This document shows positions 28,642 through 37,817 of a stretch of 64,000 bases of DNA, in pieces. The notes beneath the pieces are model-generated. The model saw only the letters and a program-made list of their open reading frames with translations, searched no databases and was not told where the DNA came from. A program made the translations under genes and the position numbers. This stretch comes from Wolbachia endosymbiont (group B) of Eucosma cana (GTDB lineage: Bacteria; Pseudomonadota; Alphaproteobacteria; Rickettsiales; Anaplasmataceae), in the NCBI RefSeq assembly GCF_947250645.1, contig NZ_OX366334.1, forward strand, positions 372,001-436,000, in the 5' to 3' direction. How positions within the stretch are numbered: position 1 is the first letter of the stretch; every line of letters begins with the position of its first letter.

Positions 28642-29601
28642 ATGGCTTTATCTAAATTTCTCGACCCTAAAAATGATATAGCATTTCGCCGTATCTTTGG
28701 TACAGAAAAGAATAAAGACATCCTCATTCACTTCCTCAATGATATTTTGAGCTTTACTGGCAAAAATGCAATACAGGATATAGAGTTTTTAAGTACTATT
28801 CAAGATCCCGAAATTGCCGCTAAAAAGCAAAGTATTGTTGATGTGCTATGTAAAGATTCAACAGGAGTACAATGGATAATTGAGATGCAGGTTGCTAAAA
28901 CCAAAGGCTTTGAAAAACGTGCCCAATATTACGCTGCTAAAGCCTATTCAAGACAAGCAGATAAAGGTGATCAATACCATGACCTTAAGGAAATTATCTT
29001 TATTGCTATAGCAGACTGTATACTATTTCCGGATAAGTCTGAGTATAAATCAAAACACACCATTCGGGATGAAGATACTAATGAACATGATCTAAAAGAT
29101 TTTTACTTTGTATTTATTGAACTGCCTAAATTTTCCAAAACTAAAGAAGATCAGCTTTCAAATATAGTTGAGAAGTGGGTGTATTTTTTTAAGTACGCTG
29201 ATGAAACAAGTGAAGAAGAATTGGAAAGAATAACAGGAAGTGACGTAATAATCAAAAAAGCGTACGAAGAGCTAAACAGGTTTAACTGGTCAGAAAAAGA
29301 GTTTATAGCATATGAACAGGAGACCAAGCGTATTCGTGATGAACAGGCTGTCCTTGCTCAAAAACTTGATGATGCCAAAAAAGAAGGAAAGATTGAAGGA
29401 AAGATTGAAGGAAAGATTGAAGGAAAGATTGAAGGAAAGATTGAAGGAAAGATTGAAGGAAAGATTGAAGGAAAGATTGAAGGAAAGATTGAAGTTGCAA
29501 AAGCGATGTTGACTAATAATGTTGATATTAGCACTATTGTCAAGTGTACAGGTCTTTCTGTCGATGAAGTTCAAGAATTAATTCAAGTTGAGGAAAAATA
29601 A
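28642..29601 (+). CDS. Rpn family PD-(D/E)XK nuclease/putative transposase
   Basis: 319 residues. The N-terminus is the family signature FLDPKNDIAFRRIFGTEKNK. The nuclease core shows IVDVLCKD followed by IIEMQVAK, matching the D-x(n)-ExQ arrangement. Family members are recombination-promoting nucleases and are often annotated as transposases. Residues ~249-284 are nine tandem GKIE units encoded by a 12-bp repeat. The C-terminus has the tail VDISTIVKCTGLSVDEVQEL. It lies between the tail tube and gpE genes, which are normally adjacent, so it is an insertion in the tail operon. Confidence 0.85.
   Translation: MALSKFLDPKNDIAFRRIFGTEKNKDILIHFLNDILSFTGKNAIQDIEFLSTIQDPEIAAKKQSIVDVLCKDSTGVQWIIEMQVAKTKGFEKRAQYYAAKAYSRQADKGDQYHDLKEIIFIAIADCILFPDKSEYKSKHTIRDEDTNEHDLKDFYFVFIELPKFSKTKEDQLSNIVEKWVYFFKYADETSEEELERITGSDVIIKKAYEELNRFNWSEKEFIAYEQETKRIRDEQAVLAQKLDDAKKEGKIEGKIEGKIEGKIEGKIEGKIEGKIEGKIEGKIEVAKAMLTNNVDISTIVKCTGLSVDEVQELIQVEEK
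29386..29493 (+). repeat. 12-bp tandem repeat (9 units) inside the Rpn gene
   Basis: Nine perfect copies of GGAAAGATTGAA encode (GKIE)9. The length is a multiple of three, so unit gain or loss keeps the frame. The homologous gene at 43772 has no such array. Confidence 0.95.
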
Positions 29602-29734
29602 ACCCTACTATCATCTTTATATTGAGAAATTTAGTATGAAGGATCGTTAATCAAACACAAAAACTATAGTAAAAAAAATTAGTTATGTAAAAGCCGATAT
29701 AGACTTTTATTTAATTAACTTTTTAAGGAGGAAC

Positions 29735-29992
29735 ATGCAAGCTATAACACTTAATAACCCAATAACAGTTGATGGAATTTCTGTTTCAGAACTTACCATT
29801 AGACGTCCAAAAGTTAGAGACTATTTGGCAATAGAACGCATTAATGGTAGTGACCTAAATAAGGAAGTGACTTTGACTGCCAACCTGACATCAGTTGCAA
29901 AAGAAGCAATTGAAGAGTTAGATATTGCTGATTATGTGAAAATTCAAGAGGTATTAAAGGATTTTTTTTCACCAATTATCCAAAAAACTTGA
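29735..29992 (+). CDS. Phage tail assembly chaperone, gpE-like
   Basis: 85 residues, with start ATG after AAGGAGG. Sequence such as ITVDGISVSELTIRRPKVRD fits P2 gpE-type tail assembly chaperones, and the gene is immediately upstream of the tape measure, the conserved position. It ends QKT-TGA, but a -1 frame opens just before the stop (see the gpE' extension). Confidence 0.8.
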   Translation: MQAITLNNPITVDGISVSELTIRRPKVRDYLAIERINGSDLNKEVTLTANLTSVAKEAIEELDIADYVKIQEVLKDFFSPIIQKT

Positions 29993-30120
29993 GATTAGAA
30001 GTACTCGTGCTTAGCTCTATCATAGGTGGTGGAGTTGAGCACATTCTTGATATGGAATTTAACGAATTTATCTTATGGGAAGAAACAGCAAAGAGGTCTA
30101 AATGTCAACGTTATCTATAA
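29735..30120 (+). CDS. gpE-E' fusion by -1 frameshift (predicted)
   Basis: At 29981-29989 the zero frame reads CAA AAA ACT before TGA. Slipping back one base on the A run gives AAC TTG AGA and opens a frame encoding NLRLEVLVLSSIIGGG, VEHILDMEFNEF and ILWEETAKRSKCQRYL, ending at 30120. P2-like and lambda-like phages make the tail chaperone and a longer -1 frameshifted form in exactly this position. The extension overlaps the tape measure start by 19 bp. Frameshift efficiency cannot be judged. Confidence 0.65.
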
Positions 30121-32387
30121 AAATCGGAGCAGTCTTAGATGGCAGTTTTAATACTGTAATAAAAGGAAGTAGCAGTCAACTTACTCGTCTTGGTGAGAAT
30201 ATAAGAAAGCTTGATTCATCTTTAAAATCAGTATCAAAATTTAAGCAGTTGGGTAGTGATGTTTTGACTAGCAGGGGGTCGTGGAAGGGCTTTGAAGATC
30301 AAGTAAAATCTTTAGCTAAACAAATGAAAGCAATAGAGAAACCAAGCAAAACTTTAAAAGCAGAATTTGACAAGGCCAAAACCTCCGCAATAAAAGCAAA
30401 AGAAGCATATTTGAAAAAGAGAGATGCTTTGCATTCATTTAATGAAGAAGTAAGAAAAAGTGGAAGAAATATTAAGTCATTAGTAAGCGACCAATATAAA
30501 CTTGGCTCGTCCATTGAAGCGCTGAAAGGCAAGTATGGTAAGCTTGGATCTGCAATACGTAGTCACCAAAGTTTTTTAGCAAGCAAAGCACATTTTAAGT
30601 CACAAATTATAGAGACTATTGGACTAGGTCTTTCGCTTGCAGCGCCAATTAAAGTTGCTATTGATTTTGAATCGGCCATGGCTGATGTAAAGAAAGTAGT
30701 AAGGTTTGATAGTAAAAAAAATGAAGCTAGTAAATTTGCTCAAGAGCTCAAAAAGTTATCTCGTGAAATACCTTTGTCAGCTGCAGAATTAGCACAAATA
30801 GCTGCAAGCGGTGGTCAACTTGGTATTGACAAAAATGATCTTATGAAGTTTACAACAGTAGTTGCCAAAATGACCACAGCGTTTGATATGTCGGCAGAAG
30901 AAGCTGGTAATGCTATTGCAAAAATATCCAATGTCTATGGAATTAAAGTTGATGGTATGGAAAATGTAGGTAACATAATAAACCATCTTTCAGATAATAC
31001 TGCTGCCAAAGCAAAGGAAATGGTTCTTACACTGAATAGAATTGGTGGTAATGCTAAACAGTTTGGTTTAGAAATTGATCAAGCAAGTAGCTTAGCAAGT
31101 GCATTCATAAGTTTAGGTAAACAACCTGAAAAAGCAGCAACTGCTATAAATAACTTTCTTAGTAAACTACAGACCGCAAGAGAGCAAAGTCCTGAATTTC
31201 ACGATGCATTAGATGAGATGGGAACAAGTATAGAAGAGCTCGAACAAACTATTAAAAAAAATCCTCAAGAGGCAATATTGCAATTCCTTGAAACTTTAAA
31301 AAGAATAGACGATCAAGAGCGTGCTGGTATTCTTATGAATTTGTTTGGCTCTGGGTTTCAAGATGACATTGCTCTTTTAGTAGGAAGCTTAGACATTTAC
31401 AAGAAAGCTATTGAACATTTAGCTGATAAAGAAAAATATAACGCTTCAATGCAGGACGAATTTAACAATCGGGCAAATACTACAGCTAATAAATTACAAT
31501 TACTTAAAAATGCAGTATTTGAAGCTGGCATGAATCTAGGGTCAGTAATGTTGCCTACTTTAAATTATGTAGCTGGAAGTTTGAAAGCAATAACAGAGCG
31601 TATAGCTTCTTTTGCAGAAAAATATCCAACTTTAACTACGGCAATCATGAGTACTTTAGCAGCTTTGATAAGTTTGAAAGTCTTAGTAGTGGGATTAGGC
31701 TATGGAATTACTTTATTAGGAAGTACAATTTTTGGTCTTAAAGCAACAATACTGACAACATTTTCATCTTTATCAAGTATAGTTTTTCCTGCAGTAATAA
31801 CAGGGCTAAGAGCAATAACACTAGCTGTAATGACTAACCCAATTGGACTTTTAATAGCGAGTCTTGTTTCTGGTGCAGCTTATGTTCTCACTAACTGGCA
31901 AAAAGTGAAAGACTTTTTCTCTAGCTTTTGGAAATCACTCATTGAACCTATAGGAAAAGCTTTTTCATGGATGAGAAATACAGTTAGTAGCATATTTGCT
32001 GAGAATAGCCCGATTAGAAAATTTGAAAATAATGGAAATGTTGTTAATAGGCTTTCTAAAAATAGCATTTTCAGTAACGGAAACCCATTGACAAGTAATA
32101 GTGCTATTAAACAATTTTCAGAAAATAGTAAAGGCAATTTTGAGAGTTTTAAAGTTAAAGGTGTTATAGAAGAAAAAAGAGCTATGGAACAAGAAGAAAT
32201 TGAGAAAGCATTCAAGAAAAGTAGATATGAAAATAGGGAATCTAAAGTATATAACCAAGCATTCTATCAAACGTTTAATATCAACATTAAGTCTGAAGAT
32301 GTCCGCAGCGTTGCTGATGCAGTAATAGAACGATTTAGAGAACAAGCACGTGGGGCACTTTTTGATATAGTTGAAGAGTTACATTGA
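30102..32387 (+). CDS. Phage tail tape measure protein (gpT-like)
   Basis: 761 residues. It sets tail length and is threaded in the tail tube. The TP901-type tape measure core is visible at ~190-380 (ESAMADVKKVVRFD, ELKKLSREIPLSAAELAQIA, GQLGIDKNDLMKF). An N-terminal coiled region precedes it. Hydrophobic segments follow (TAIMSTLAALISLKVLVVGL, VMTNPIGLLIASLVSGAAYV). The order gpE, gpT, gpU, gpX, gpD matches P2-like phages. It appears intact. Confidence 0.92.
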   Translation: MSTLSIKIGAVLDGSFNTVIKGSSSQLTRLGENIRKLDSSLKSVSKFKQLGSDVLTSRGSWKGFEDQVKSLAKQMKAIEKPSKTLKAEFDKAKTSAIKAKEAYLKKRDALHSFNEEVRKSGRNIKSLVSDQYKLGSSIEALKGKYGKLGSAIRSHQSFLASKAHFKSQIIETIGLGLSLAAPIKVAIDFESAMADVKKVVRFDSKKNEASKFAQELKKLSREIPLSAAELAQIAASGGQLGIDKNDLMKFTTVVAKMTTAFDMSAEEAGNAIAKISNVYGIKVDGMENVGNIINHLSDNTAAKAKEMVLTLNRIGGNAKQFGLEIDQASSLASAFISLGKQPEKAATAINNFLSKLQTAREQSPEFHDALDEMGTSIEELEQTIKKNPQEAILQFLETLKRIDDQERAGILMNLFGSGFQDDIALLVGSLDIYKKAIEHLADKEKYNASMQDEFNNRANTTANKLQLLKNAVFEAGMNLGSVMLPTLNYVAGSLKAITERIASFAEKYPTLTTAIMSTLAALISLKVLVVGLGYGITLLGSTIFGLKATILTTFSSLSSIVFPAVITGLRAITLAVMTNPIGLLIASLVSGAAYVLTNWQKVKDFFSSFWKSLIEPIGKAFSWMRNTVSSIFAENSPIRKFENNGNVVNRLSKNSIFSNGNPLTSNSAIKQFSENSKGNFESFKVKGVIEEKRAMEQEEIEKAFKKSRYENRESKVYNQAFYQTFNINIKSEDVRSVADAVIERFREQARGALFDIVEELH

Positions 32388-32734
32388 TGTTGCTTGGAAA
32401 ATGTAAGCTTGAACCAATAAGCCTAAGATACAGTAAAGAAAAAAGGTGGTATACAATTGAATGTATTGAAAAAACGTCGCTACAAAACATTGGCTCAGGA
32501 ATTGAATGTATTGATCTGACAGGAGTGATTTATCCACATTATCAGAGTAATGGCTTAGAACAGCTAAAAAATATACGTAACACTCAAGAACCACACGTTC
32601 TAGTTGATAATTCAGGAAATATACTTGGGAATTTTGTCATTATTAATGTAGAAGAAAAACAGATATTATTTTTTCCTGATGGAAAACCGAGAAAAGTTGA
32701 GTTTATTTTGAAGTTAAAAAGTTACAGTAAGTGA
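32384..32734 (+). CDS. Phage tail protein gpU-like
   Basis: 116 residues with an FKLNPI-like start (CKLEPISLRYSKEKRWYTIE) and a distal tail-terminator-like pattern (GVIYPHYQSNGLEQLKNIR, GKPRKVEFILKLKSY). It overlaps the tape measure stop by 4 bp and the next gene's start by 4 bp, a tightly coupled tail operon. P2 gpU is an accessory tail protein. Confidence 0.87.
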   Translation: MMLLGKCKLEPISLRYSKEKRWYTIECIEKTSLQNIGSGIECIDLTGVIYPHYQSNGLEQLKNIRNTQEPHVLVDNSGNILGNFVIINVEEKQILFFPDGKPRKVEFILKLKSYSK

Positions 32735-32940
32735 TTTATTATTACACGAAAGAAAACGAAATGTTGGATTACATTTGCTGGAAACATTATGGATACAGTA
32801 GTGGAGCAGTGGAGGAAGTATTGCTTAAAAATCCAGGACTTGTAGAACATGGAAGTTTTTTGCCCGCTGGATTAAAAATTAAGCTTCCTAAAATTCAGAG
32901 AATATTGAAAGAATCTGTTATAAATATTTTAGATGAATGA
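32731..32940 (+). CDS. Phage tail protein gpX-like (LysM)
   Basis: 69 residues resembling P2 gpX: YYYTKENEMLDYICWKHYG at the N-terminus and VLLKNPGLVEHGSFLPAG plus IKLP, a LysM-like fold. The start is GTG, or TTG-like, within the 4-bp overlap with gpU, and it overlaps gpD by 4 bp. Confidence 0.87.
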   Translation: MIYYYTKENEMLDYICWKHYGYSSGAVEEVLLKNPGLVEHGSFLPAGLKIKLPKIQRILKESVINILDE

Positions 32941-33902
32941 CACCAGATTTTGATATAGTAGCAAAAAATAACCCAGTAACAGAGGTTTTAAAAAAGAGTT
33001 TAATATCACTACGTGTAACTGATGGATCCGGTACTACAAGTGACGAAGCTGAGATATGCATTAATTATAGCTCTAGCGCTTTAGAACTTAAGGGTAATTT
33101 ACAGGTTTTTCTAGGATATAAAGAAACAGGTTTATTACCTATGGGGGTATATAAGGCAAATCAAATTACAATACAAAGTCCACCACAAACTTTAAGAATA
33201 AAATGTGACGCTGCAAGTTTAAGAGGATCATTAAAGGAAAGAAAATCAAAGGAATGGAAAGACATTACCTTGGGAGATTTGATTAAAGAAATAGCACAAG
33301 AACATGGGTATGAAGGTAAAGTCGCTGAAAGATTTGAAAATATATTTATACCACATACCATTCAAGCAGATGAAAGCGACATGAGTTTTTTGGAAGGATT
33401 AGGCAAAAAATATGATGCACTAGTAAAACCAGCAGGAGGATATATAATTTTTATTCCGAAGGGAGAAGCAAGATCAGCGACTGGAAAGATGTTAGGTACA
33501 ACAGTACTTACACCTAAAGATATTATAAATTGGGAGGTAAATTTTAATGTGCGTAACAAATATAGATCTTTTATTGCAAAATGGCACAGTTATGAAAAGG
33601 GAGAAACTATAGAAGAGAAAGTGGGAAATGAGGGTCCAAGTTATACCCTGCAAACGCTTTACTCTACCGCAGAATCAGCAATTAGTGCAGCAGCAGCTAA
33701 GTTAAAACAACTAAAACGTAGTACATCAAATTTAAATGTAACTGTTCCTGGTAATCCAGAATTATTTGCAGAAGCTAAGATCAGCCTTTCAGGATTTTGT
33801 CAGGAAATTGAAGGTGAATGGGTAATTAGCAAGGCAGAACATATTCTGAATAACAGAGGATATCAAACTATAGTAGAAGCAACAGTGAGCAAAGCTGTTT
33901 AA
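32937..33902 (+). CDS. Phage late control/tail protein gpD-like
   Basis: 321 residues of the gpD (baseplate hub, gp27-like) family: LRVTDGSGTTSDEAEICI, MGVYKANQITIQSPPQTL, FIPHTIQADESDMSFLEGL and a C-terminal FAEAKISLSGFCQEIEGEW. It forms the base of the tail tube in contractile phages. It is the last gene of the coupled tail block and seems intact. Confidence 0.92.
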   Translation: MTPDFDIVAKNNPVTEVLKKSLISLRVTDGSGTTSDEAEICINYSSSALELKGNLQVFLGYKETGLLPMGVYKANQITIQSPPQTLRIKCDAASLRGSLKERKSKEWKDITLGDLIKEIAQEHGYEGKVAERFENIFIPHTIQADESDMSFLEGLGKKYDALVKPAGGYIIFIPKGEARSATGKMLGTTVLTPKDIINWEVNFNVRNKYRSFIAKWHSYEKGETIEEKVGNEGPSYTLQTLYSTAESAISAAAAKLKQLKRSTSNLNVTVPGNPELFAEAKISLSGFCQEIEGEWVISKAEHILNNRGYQTIVEATVSKAV

Positions 33903-33939
33903 GTGAAACTTAAGCAAATGGTTATTTAATTCTAAAAAA

Positions 33940-34476
33940 ATGTTAGACATGAACAAAATAAGTAAGAACATTAAGATAAATTTTCTATGGCTGATGATAA
34001 CAGTTATATGTGTTGTCGTTACATGTTGTTATACAAAGAGTAAAGCTGTGAGTAATTATAAAACAGTACTACAAATTGCTTCTGAAAATTGTAACTTAGA
34101 GGTTGTAAAATTTTTGGTAGAAAATCTATTAGATGTTAATGTGCAGGTTCCTAAATTAACAGCATTACATTATGCTTCAGAGGCAGGTTGTTTAGAAGTC
34201 GTGAAGTTTCTAGTACAAAAAGGAGCTGATGTAAGTGCTTCTGACGGATACGAGCGATGGACACCGCTGCATTATGCTGCAGATCAAGGACGTTTGGAAA
34301 TTGTTAAATTTTTATTAGACAAAGGAGCAGATCCTAGTGCTGTAGCTAAAGATGGAAGAACACCTAGAAGCATGGCTGTAATATCAGAAGAACGTAATAA
34401 AGATAAAAACAAGCAATACAGAGAAGTAATAAAACTACTTTCCAATGCAGAAGGCTCGCTAAAAAATAGCAAATAA
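33940..34476 (+). CDS. Small membrane-anchored ankyrin-repeat protein
   Basis: 178 residues. A transmembrane or signal-anchor helix at about 11-28 (NFLWLMITVICVVVTCCY) is followed by three ankyrin repeats: LQIASENCNLEVVKFLVENL, LHYASEAGCLEVVKFLVQKG, and LHYAADQGRLEIVKFLLDKG. It ends in a charged tail. Ankyrin genes between the tail and patatin genes are a known feature of WO phages. I infer a host-interaction or virion-associated role. An alternative ATG three codons downstream exists. Confidence 0.85.
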   Translation: MLDMNKISKNIKINFLWLMITVICVVVTCCYTKSKAVSNYKTVLQIASENCNLEVVKFLVENLLDVNVQVPKLTALHYASEAGCLEVVKFLVQKGADVSASDGYERWTPLHYAADQGRLEIVKFLLDKGADPSAVAKDGRTPRSMAVISEERNKDKNKQYREVIKLLSNAEGSLKNSK

Positions 34477-34617
34477 GATCAAAGATATATTGGAGTCATA
34501 AGGATCTGCAGAAGAGCAATACGAATTCAAATAGTGACTACCACAGCAAAATATAGAAACTGAACATATTTCTTCTTTTATCAGTAATTTGCAATTATTT
34601 TATAACCAGTAAAAAAT

Positions 34618-34842
34618 ATGCTAAAAAAAATCCCAATTACAGTAATTATTACCATATTAATACAAACAGTAGCATTTATATGGTGGTTATCCAAGCTAGA
34701 CTCAAGGGTACAATTTCACGATAAACTTATTGAATATGGTTTAATGGAAAAAGTGTTAGTACTTGAGGAAAGGGTAAAAAATCTTTCTGAGGAATTGGAT
34801 GAGTTTAAATTACACGTTCTAAGCGGAAAAATTAAATCTTAA
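34618..34842 (+). CDS. Small phage membrane protein with coiled coil
   Basis: 74 residues. An N-terminal hydrophobic helix (IPITVIITILIQTVAFIWWL) is followed by a heptad-patterned helix (MEKVLVLEERVKNLSEELDE). This layout resembles spanin/holin-adjacent small proteins in phage lysis cassettes, and its neighbour is a patatin. The lysis role is inference. It has no recognised family. Confidence 0.65.
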   Translation: MLKKIPITVIITILIQTVAFIWWLSKLDSRVQFHDKLIEYGLMEKVLVLEERVKNLSEELDEFKLHVLSGKIKS

Positions 34843-34862
34843 TACCTTTACCCAAATTCACA

Positions 34863-35777
34863 ATGATTAAATATATTTTATCCGTTGATGGAGGTGGCAT
34901 TAGAGGCATCATACCAGCCATTATTCTAGCAGAAATAGAGCAAAGGACAAGAAAACCGATAGCTGAAATCTTTGATCTTATGGCAGGGACCTCAACCGGT
35001 GGAATTGTTGTAGCTGGATTATGTAAAAAAGATAAACCTCAATATTCTGCTAATGATTTAGTCGAGTTCTATCGGGAATATGGACCATATATTTTCAAGT
35101 CTTCATTTTTTAGGCGATCAATATTATCTTGGTTTAACTGTGCACAATACCCATATAAAAATATTGAATTTGTATTGGACAAATATTTTGGTGATGATAC
35201 TCTACAAAACACTTTAAATAATGTACTGCTTACCAGTTACGACATTCAGAATAATTGCCCATTTTTCTTCAAAAGCTGGAAAGAAGGTAATATTAAGCTG
35301 AAAGATGCACTCAGAGCTGCAACGGCTGCACCTACTTACTTTGCACCTAAATATTTAAAAGTCAACCAAAAGGAAATGGTATTAGTGGATGGAGGGGTGT
35401 TTGCCAATAATCCAGCGGCTTGTGCATATGCAAGTGGTAAGAGATTATTTCCAAATGATGATATTCTACTGTTATCGGTAGGTACTGGCAGAACAGATAG
35501 AAGCATAGCCAATTCAAAGAGATTGGGAAAAATAGGCTGGATAAAGCCACTACTACATGTGATGTTTGCCTCAAGTTTAGATGCAGTAAATTACCAACTT
35601 GATCAAGTTATAGCTGATAAATATATACGCGTACAATCGCAACTAAAAATAGCATCACCTGACATGGATAATATTACATCAAAAAATATCAAATCTCTTC
35701 AGCAAGAGGCAAATGCAATGATAGAGGACAATCAGAAAGTGATAGAAAAATTCTGTATAGAAATATTAAATATATAA
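34863..35777 (+). CDS. Patatin-like phospholipase
   Basis: 304 residues of the patatin family (phospholipase A activity). The oxyanion loop is SVDGGGIRGIIP, the nucleophile elbow is AGTSTGGI with Ser44, and the catalytic Asp is in LVDGGVFANNP at about residue 176. All catalytic elements are present. Patatin genes are conserved in WO phages after the tail module and are thought to help membrane lysis or exit from host cells, which is inference. Confidence 0.93.
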   Translation: MIKYILSVDGGGIRGIIPAIILAEIEQRTRKPIAEIFDLMAGTSTGGIVVAGLCKKDKPQYSANDLVEFYREYGPYIFKSSFFRRSILSWFNCAQYPYKNIEFVLDKYFGDDTLQNTLNNVLLTSYDIQNNCPFFFKSWKEGNIKLKDALRAATAAPTYFAPKYLKVNQKEMVLVDGGVFANNPAACAYASGKRLFPNDDILLLSVGTGRTDRSIANSKRLGKIGWIKPLLHVMFASSLDAVNYQLDQVIADKYIRVQSQLKIASPDMDNITSKNIKSLQQEANAMIEDNQKVIEKFCIEILNI

Positions 35778-35816
35778 CTATCTTTACTTACATCTTAATA
35801 TATTGTTTAACACAAT

Positions 35817-36800
35817 TCAATTTTCACACTCATCAGCAGTTAGGCCACTTGCTCGCAAAATAATATCAATAGCAACACCTTCCTTAACTAGATCTTTTGC
35901 AATTTTGATTTTCTCTGCTTTTTTAACCTTTTCTTTACCAGTTTGCATTCCTTCAGATAAAGATCTAGCTACCGTATCCAGTAATTCTTGATCCTCAATT
36001 TTTTCGCATTTACCTACAAATCTCAAAACTGGCTCATTTTCATGTTCTGTTAGTCCAAGAGCTTTAATGTTAACTGATAATGTCTTTGCTATCTTATATA
36101 ATATTTCAATTGGAATGTCTGTATATCCTCGTTCATAGTCATGTATTTCTTTAGGTGTTGAACCGATTTTATTTGCCAAGTCCTCCTGAGTGTATTCCCG
36201 TATTAATCTCTCCTCTTTTATCCTTTTCCCTACTTTGTAGAGTATAGAATCAGTACAAATTTCTTTCTCTATATCATCATATTCATAAGTAGATAAGCGA
36301 GTCACTTGGGAAATAATATCAACTGAAACTCCTTCTTGCACTAGATTCTTTGCTACTTCTATTTTCGCTTCTTCTTGATTAATTTTTTCGCTAATATGAA
36401 CAAACCTGACTAATGAAGGTACTATTTTGCCTAACTTTTGATTCTCGTATATTTTTGTTAGATAGAGTATTTCCTCATCTTCATCTTTATATTCTCTTAG
36501 TACTGTTGGTCCTGGAAGTAGATCTATAACATTAACTGACAATGCTCCTGCTATTATATACGATTCTTTGATTGTAATAGCCTTGCACCCTAGTTCAAAG
36601 TTATGTATTTCCTTATGTGTTAAACCAATTTTGCTTGCTAATTTTGCCTGAGTATACCCTTGTACTATCCTACAACCTTCTATTTTTTTCCCCAGCTCGT
36701 AGCTTGCTGAGCCAATATGCTCTGAATTATCATAGATAAATCCTCTAAAAGCTGTTTTTCCTACAGAAGCAAACATATATTCTATCACAAAAAAATCCAC
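35817..36800 (-). CDS. XRE-family regulator with two HTH domains (1)
   Basis: 327 residues with two XRE/Cro-type helix-turn-helix domains: IVQGYTQAKLASKIGLTHKE near residue 45-64 and REYTQEDLANKIGSTPKEIH near 200. After each HTH comes a linker ending in a tail motif (AKNLVQEGVSVDIISQVTRL and AKDLVKEGVAIDIILRASGL). The first ~35 residues may be a mis-assigned start. Paired-HTH regulators are typical of WO prophage control regions. DNA target and effect (repressor or activator) are unknown. Confidence 0.85.
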   Translation of the reverse strand: MDFFVIEYMFASVGKTAFRGFIYDNSEHIGSASYELGKKIEGCRIVQGYTQAKLASKIGLTHKEIHNFELGCKAITIKESYIIAGALSVNVIDLLPGPTVLREYKDEDEEILYLTKIYENQKLGKIVPSLVRFVHISEKINQEEAKIEVAKNLVQEGVSVDIISQVTRLSTYEYDDIEKEICTDSILYKVGKRIKEERLIREYTQEDLANKIGSTPKEIHDYERGYTDIPIEILYKIAKTLSVNIKALGLTEHENEPVLRFVGKCEKIEDQELLDTVARSLSEGMQTGKEKVKKAEKIKIAKDLVKEGVAIDIILRASGLTADECEN

Positions 36801-36822
36801 TATTGGCTAAGTTTTTATGAAA

Positions 36823-37743
36823 TCACAAAAATTTCTCAATCATATAATTTGATAAGCCTGTCGTTTGCAAGATAATATCAACAGAAATTCCTTCTTTCAC
36901 TAAATTCCTTGCAACTTCAATCTTCTTTTCCTCTCTGACCTTTTCTCTACAAACATGTATACCTTTAAATAAAGACTTGATTAGCATATCGCGTAATTCT
37001 CGACTCTCAATCTTTTTGTATTCTTCTATCAAGTTTGATAGCTTTTCTTCCGCTTCACTATCCTCATCTGATTCGGGAAGTAGATCTATGATACTGATTG
37101 ATAATACCTTTGCTATTTCATCTAACATTTCAAGTGAGACAGCAGCTCTCCCTTGTTCATACTCGTATATTCCTTGATTTGTTATGCCAACTTTATTCGC
37201 TAAATCTTTTTGTGTATATCCTCGTATCAATCTCCACTCTTTTATCCTTTGCCCTACTTTGTATGGAATGGGAATTTTGTTCTCCTCATACTCACCAATA
37301 GATAAGTTAGTTGTTCGAGAGATAACATGAGCAGAAACTCCTACTTTCATCAAACCCCTTGCTACTTCTATTTTTACCGCTTTTCTGCTTCTTTCCTCAC
37401 TCAAACGAATAAATTTGGTTAATAAATAAAATACCTCGCTTAATTCTTTATCCTTATGCCCCTTTACTAAATTTAATATTTCTTCATCTTCAAAATATCT
37501 TTTTTTATTTGGTAGTGTCTCTCCACAAACTAGACCTTTAACATTTACTGATAATGCTTCTGCTATGGCATATAACTTCTTAATTGGAATTTTACGGTTC
37601 CCTTTCTCATATTGCAGTATTACCCAATACTTTACACCAATTTTCTCAGCTAAATCCTTCTGAGTATAACCTCGCTCTAACCTCCAATTTTTTACTTTTT
37701 GCCCTACCTCACAGTCTAGACTTTTTTCCATACAAAGAACCAT
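36823..37743 (-). CDS. XRE-family regulator with two HTH domains (2)
   Basis: 306 residues. HTH domains occur at about residues 15-70 (LERGYTQKDLAEKIGVKYW) and 165-220 (LIRGYTQKDLANKVGITNQG). The tail motif follows each (ARGLMKVGVSAHVISRTTNL; ARNLVKEGISVDIILQTTGL). It lies 22 bp upstream of regulator 1 on the same strand, so the two are probably co-transcribed. It is closest in sequence to the regulator at 40021-40950, which implies local duplication. Confidence 0.87.
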   Translation of the reverse strand: MVLCMEKSLDCEVGQKVKNWRLERGYTQKDLAEKIGVKYWVILQYEKGNRKIPIKKLYAIAEALSVNVKGLVCGETLPNKKRYFEDEEILNLVKGHKDKELSEVFYLLTKFIRLSEERSRKAVKIEVARGLMKVGVSAHVISRTTNLSIGEYEENKIPIPYKVGQRIKEWRLIRGYTQKDLANKVGITNQGIYEYEQGRAAVSLEMLDEIAKVLSISIIDLLPESDEDSEAEEKLSNLIEEYKKIESRELRDMLIKSLFKGIHVCREKVREEKKIEVARNLVKEGISVDIILQTTGLSNYMIEKFL

Positions 37744-37817
37744 ACATATAATATTTTCTACTATAGCTCAAAGGCTCCAGATATAATGGTAGACTCTGGA
37801 ACCTTAAAATAAATGAA

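Noticed and set aside
29386..29493. Possible CRISPR array
   Set aside because: Units are 12 bp, contiguous and without spacers, and they encode an in-frame protein repeat.
29290..29574. Repetitive frames on the opposite strand and other frames of the GKIE array
   Set aside because: They are shadows of the 12-bp tandem repeat in the real Rpn gene and have no independent start or homology.
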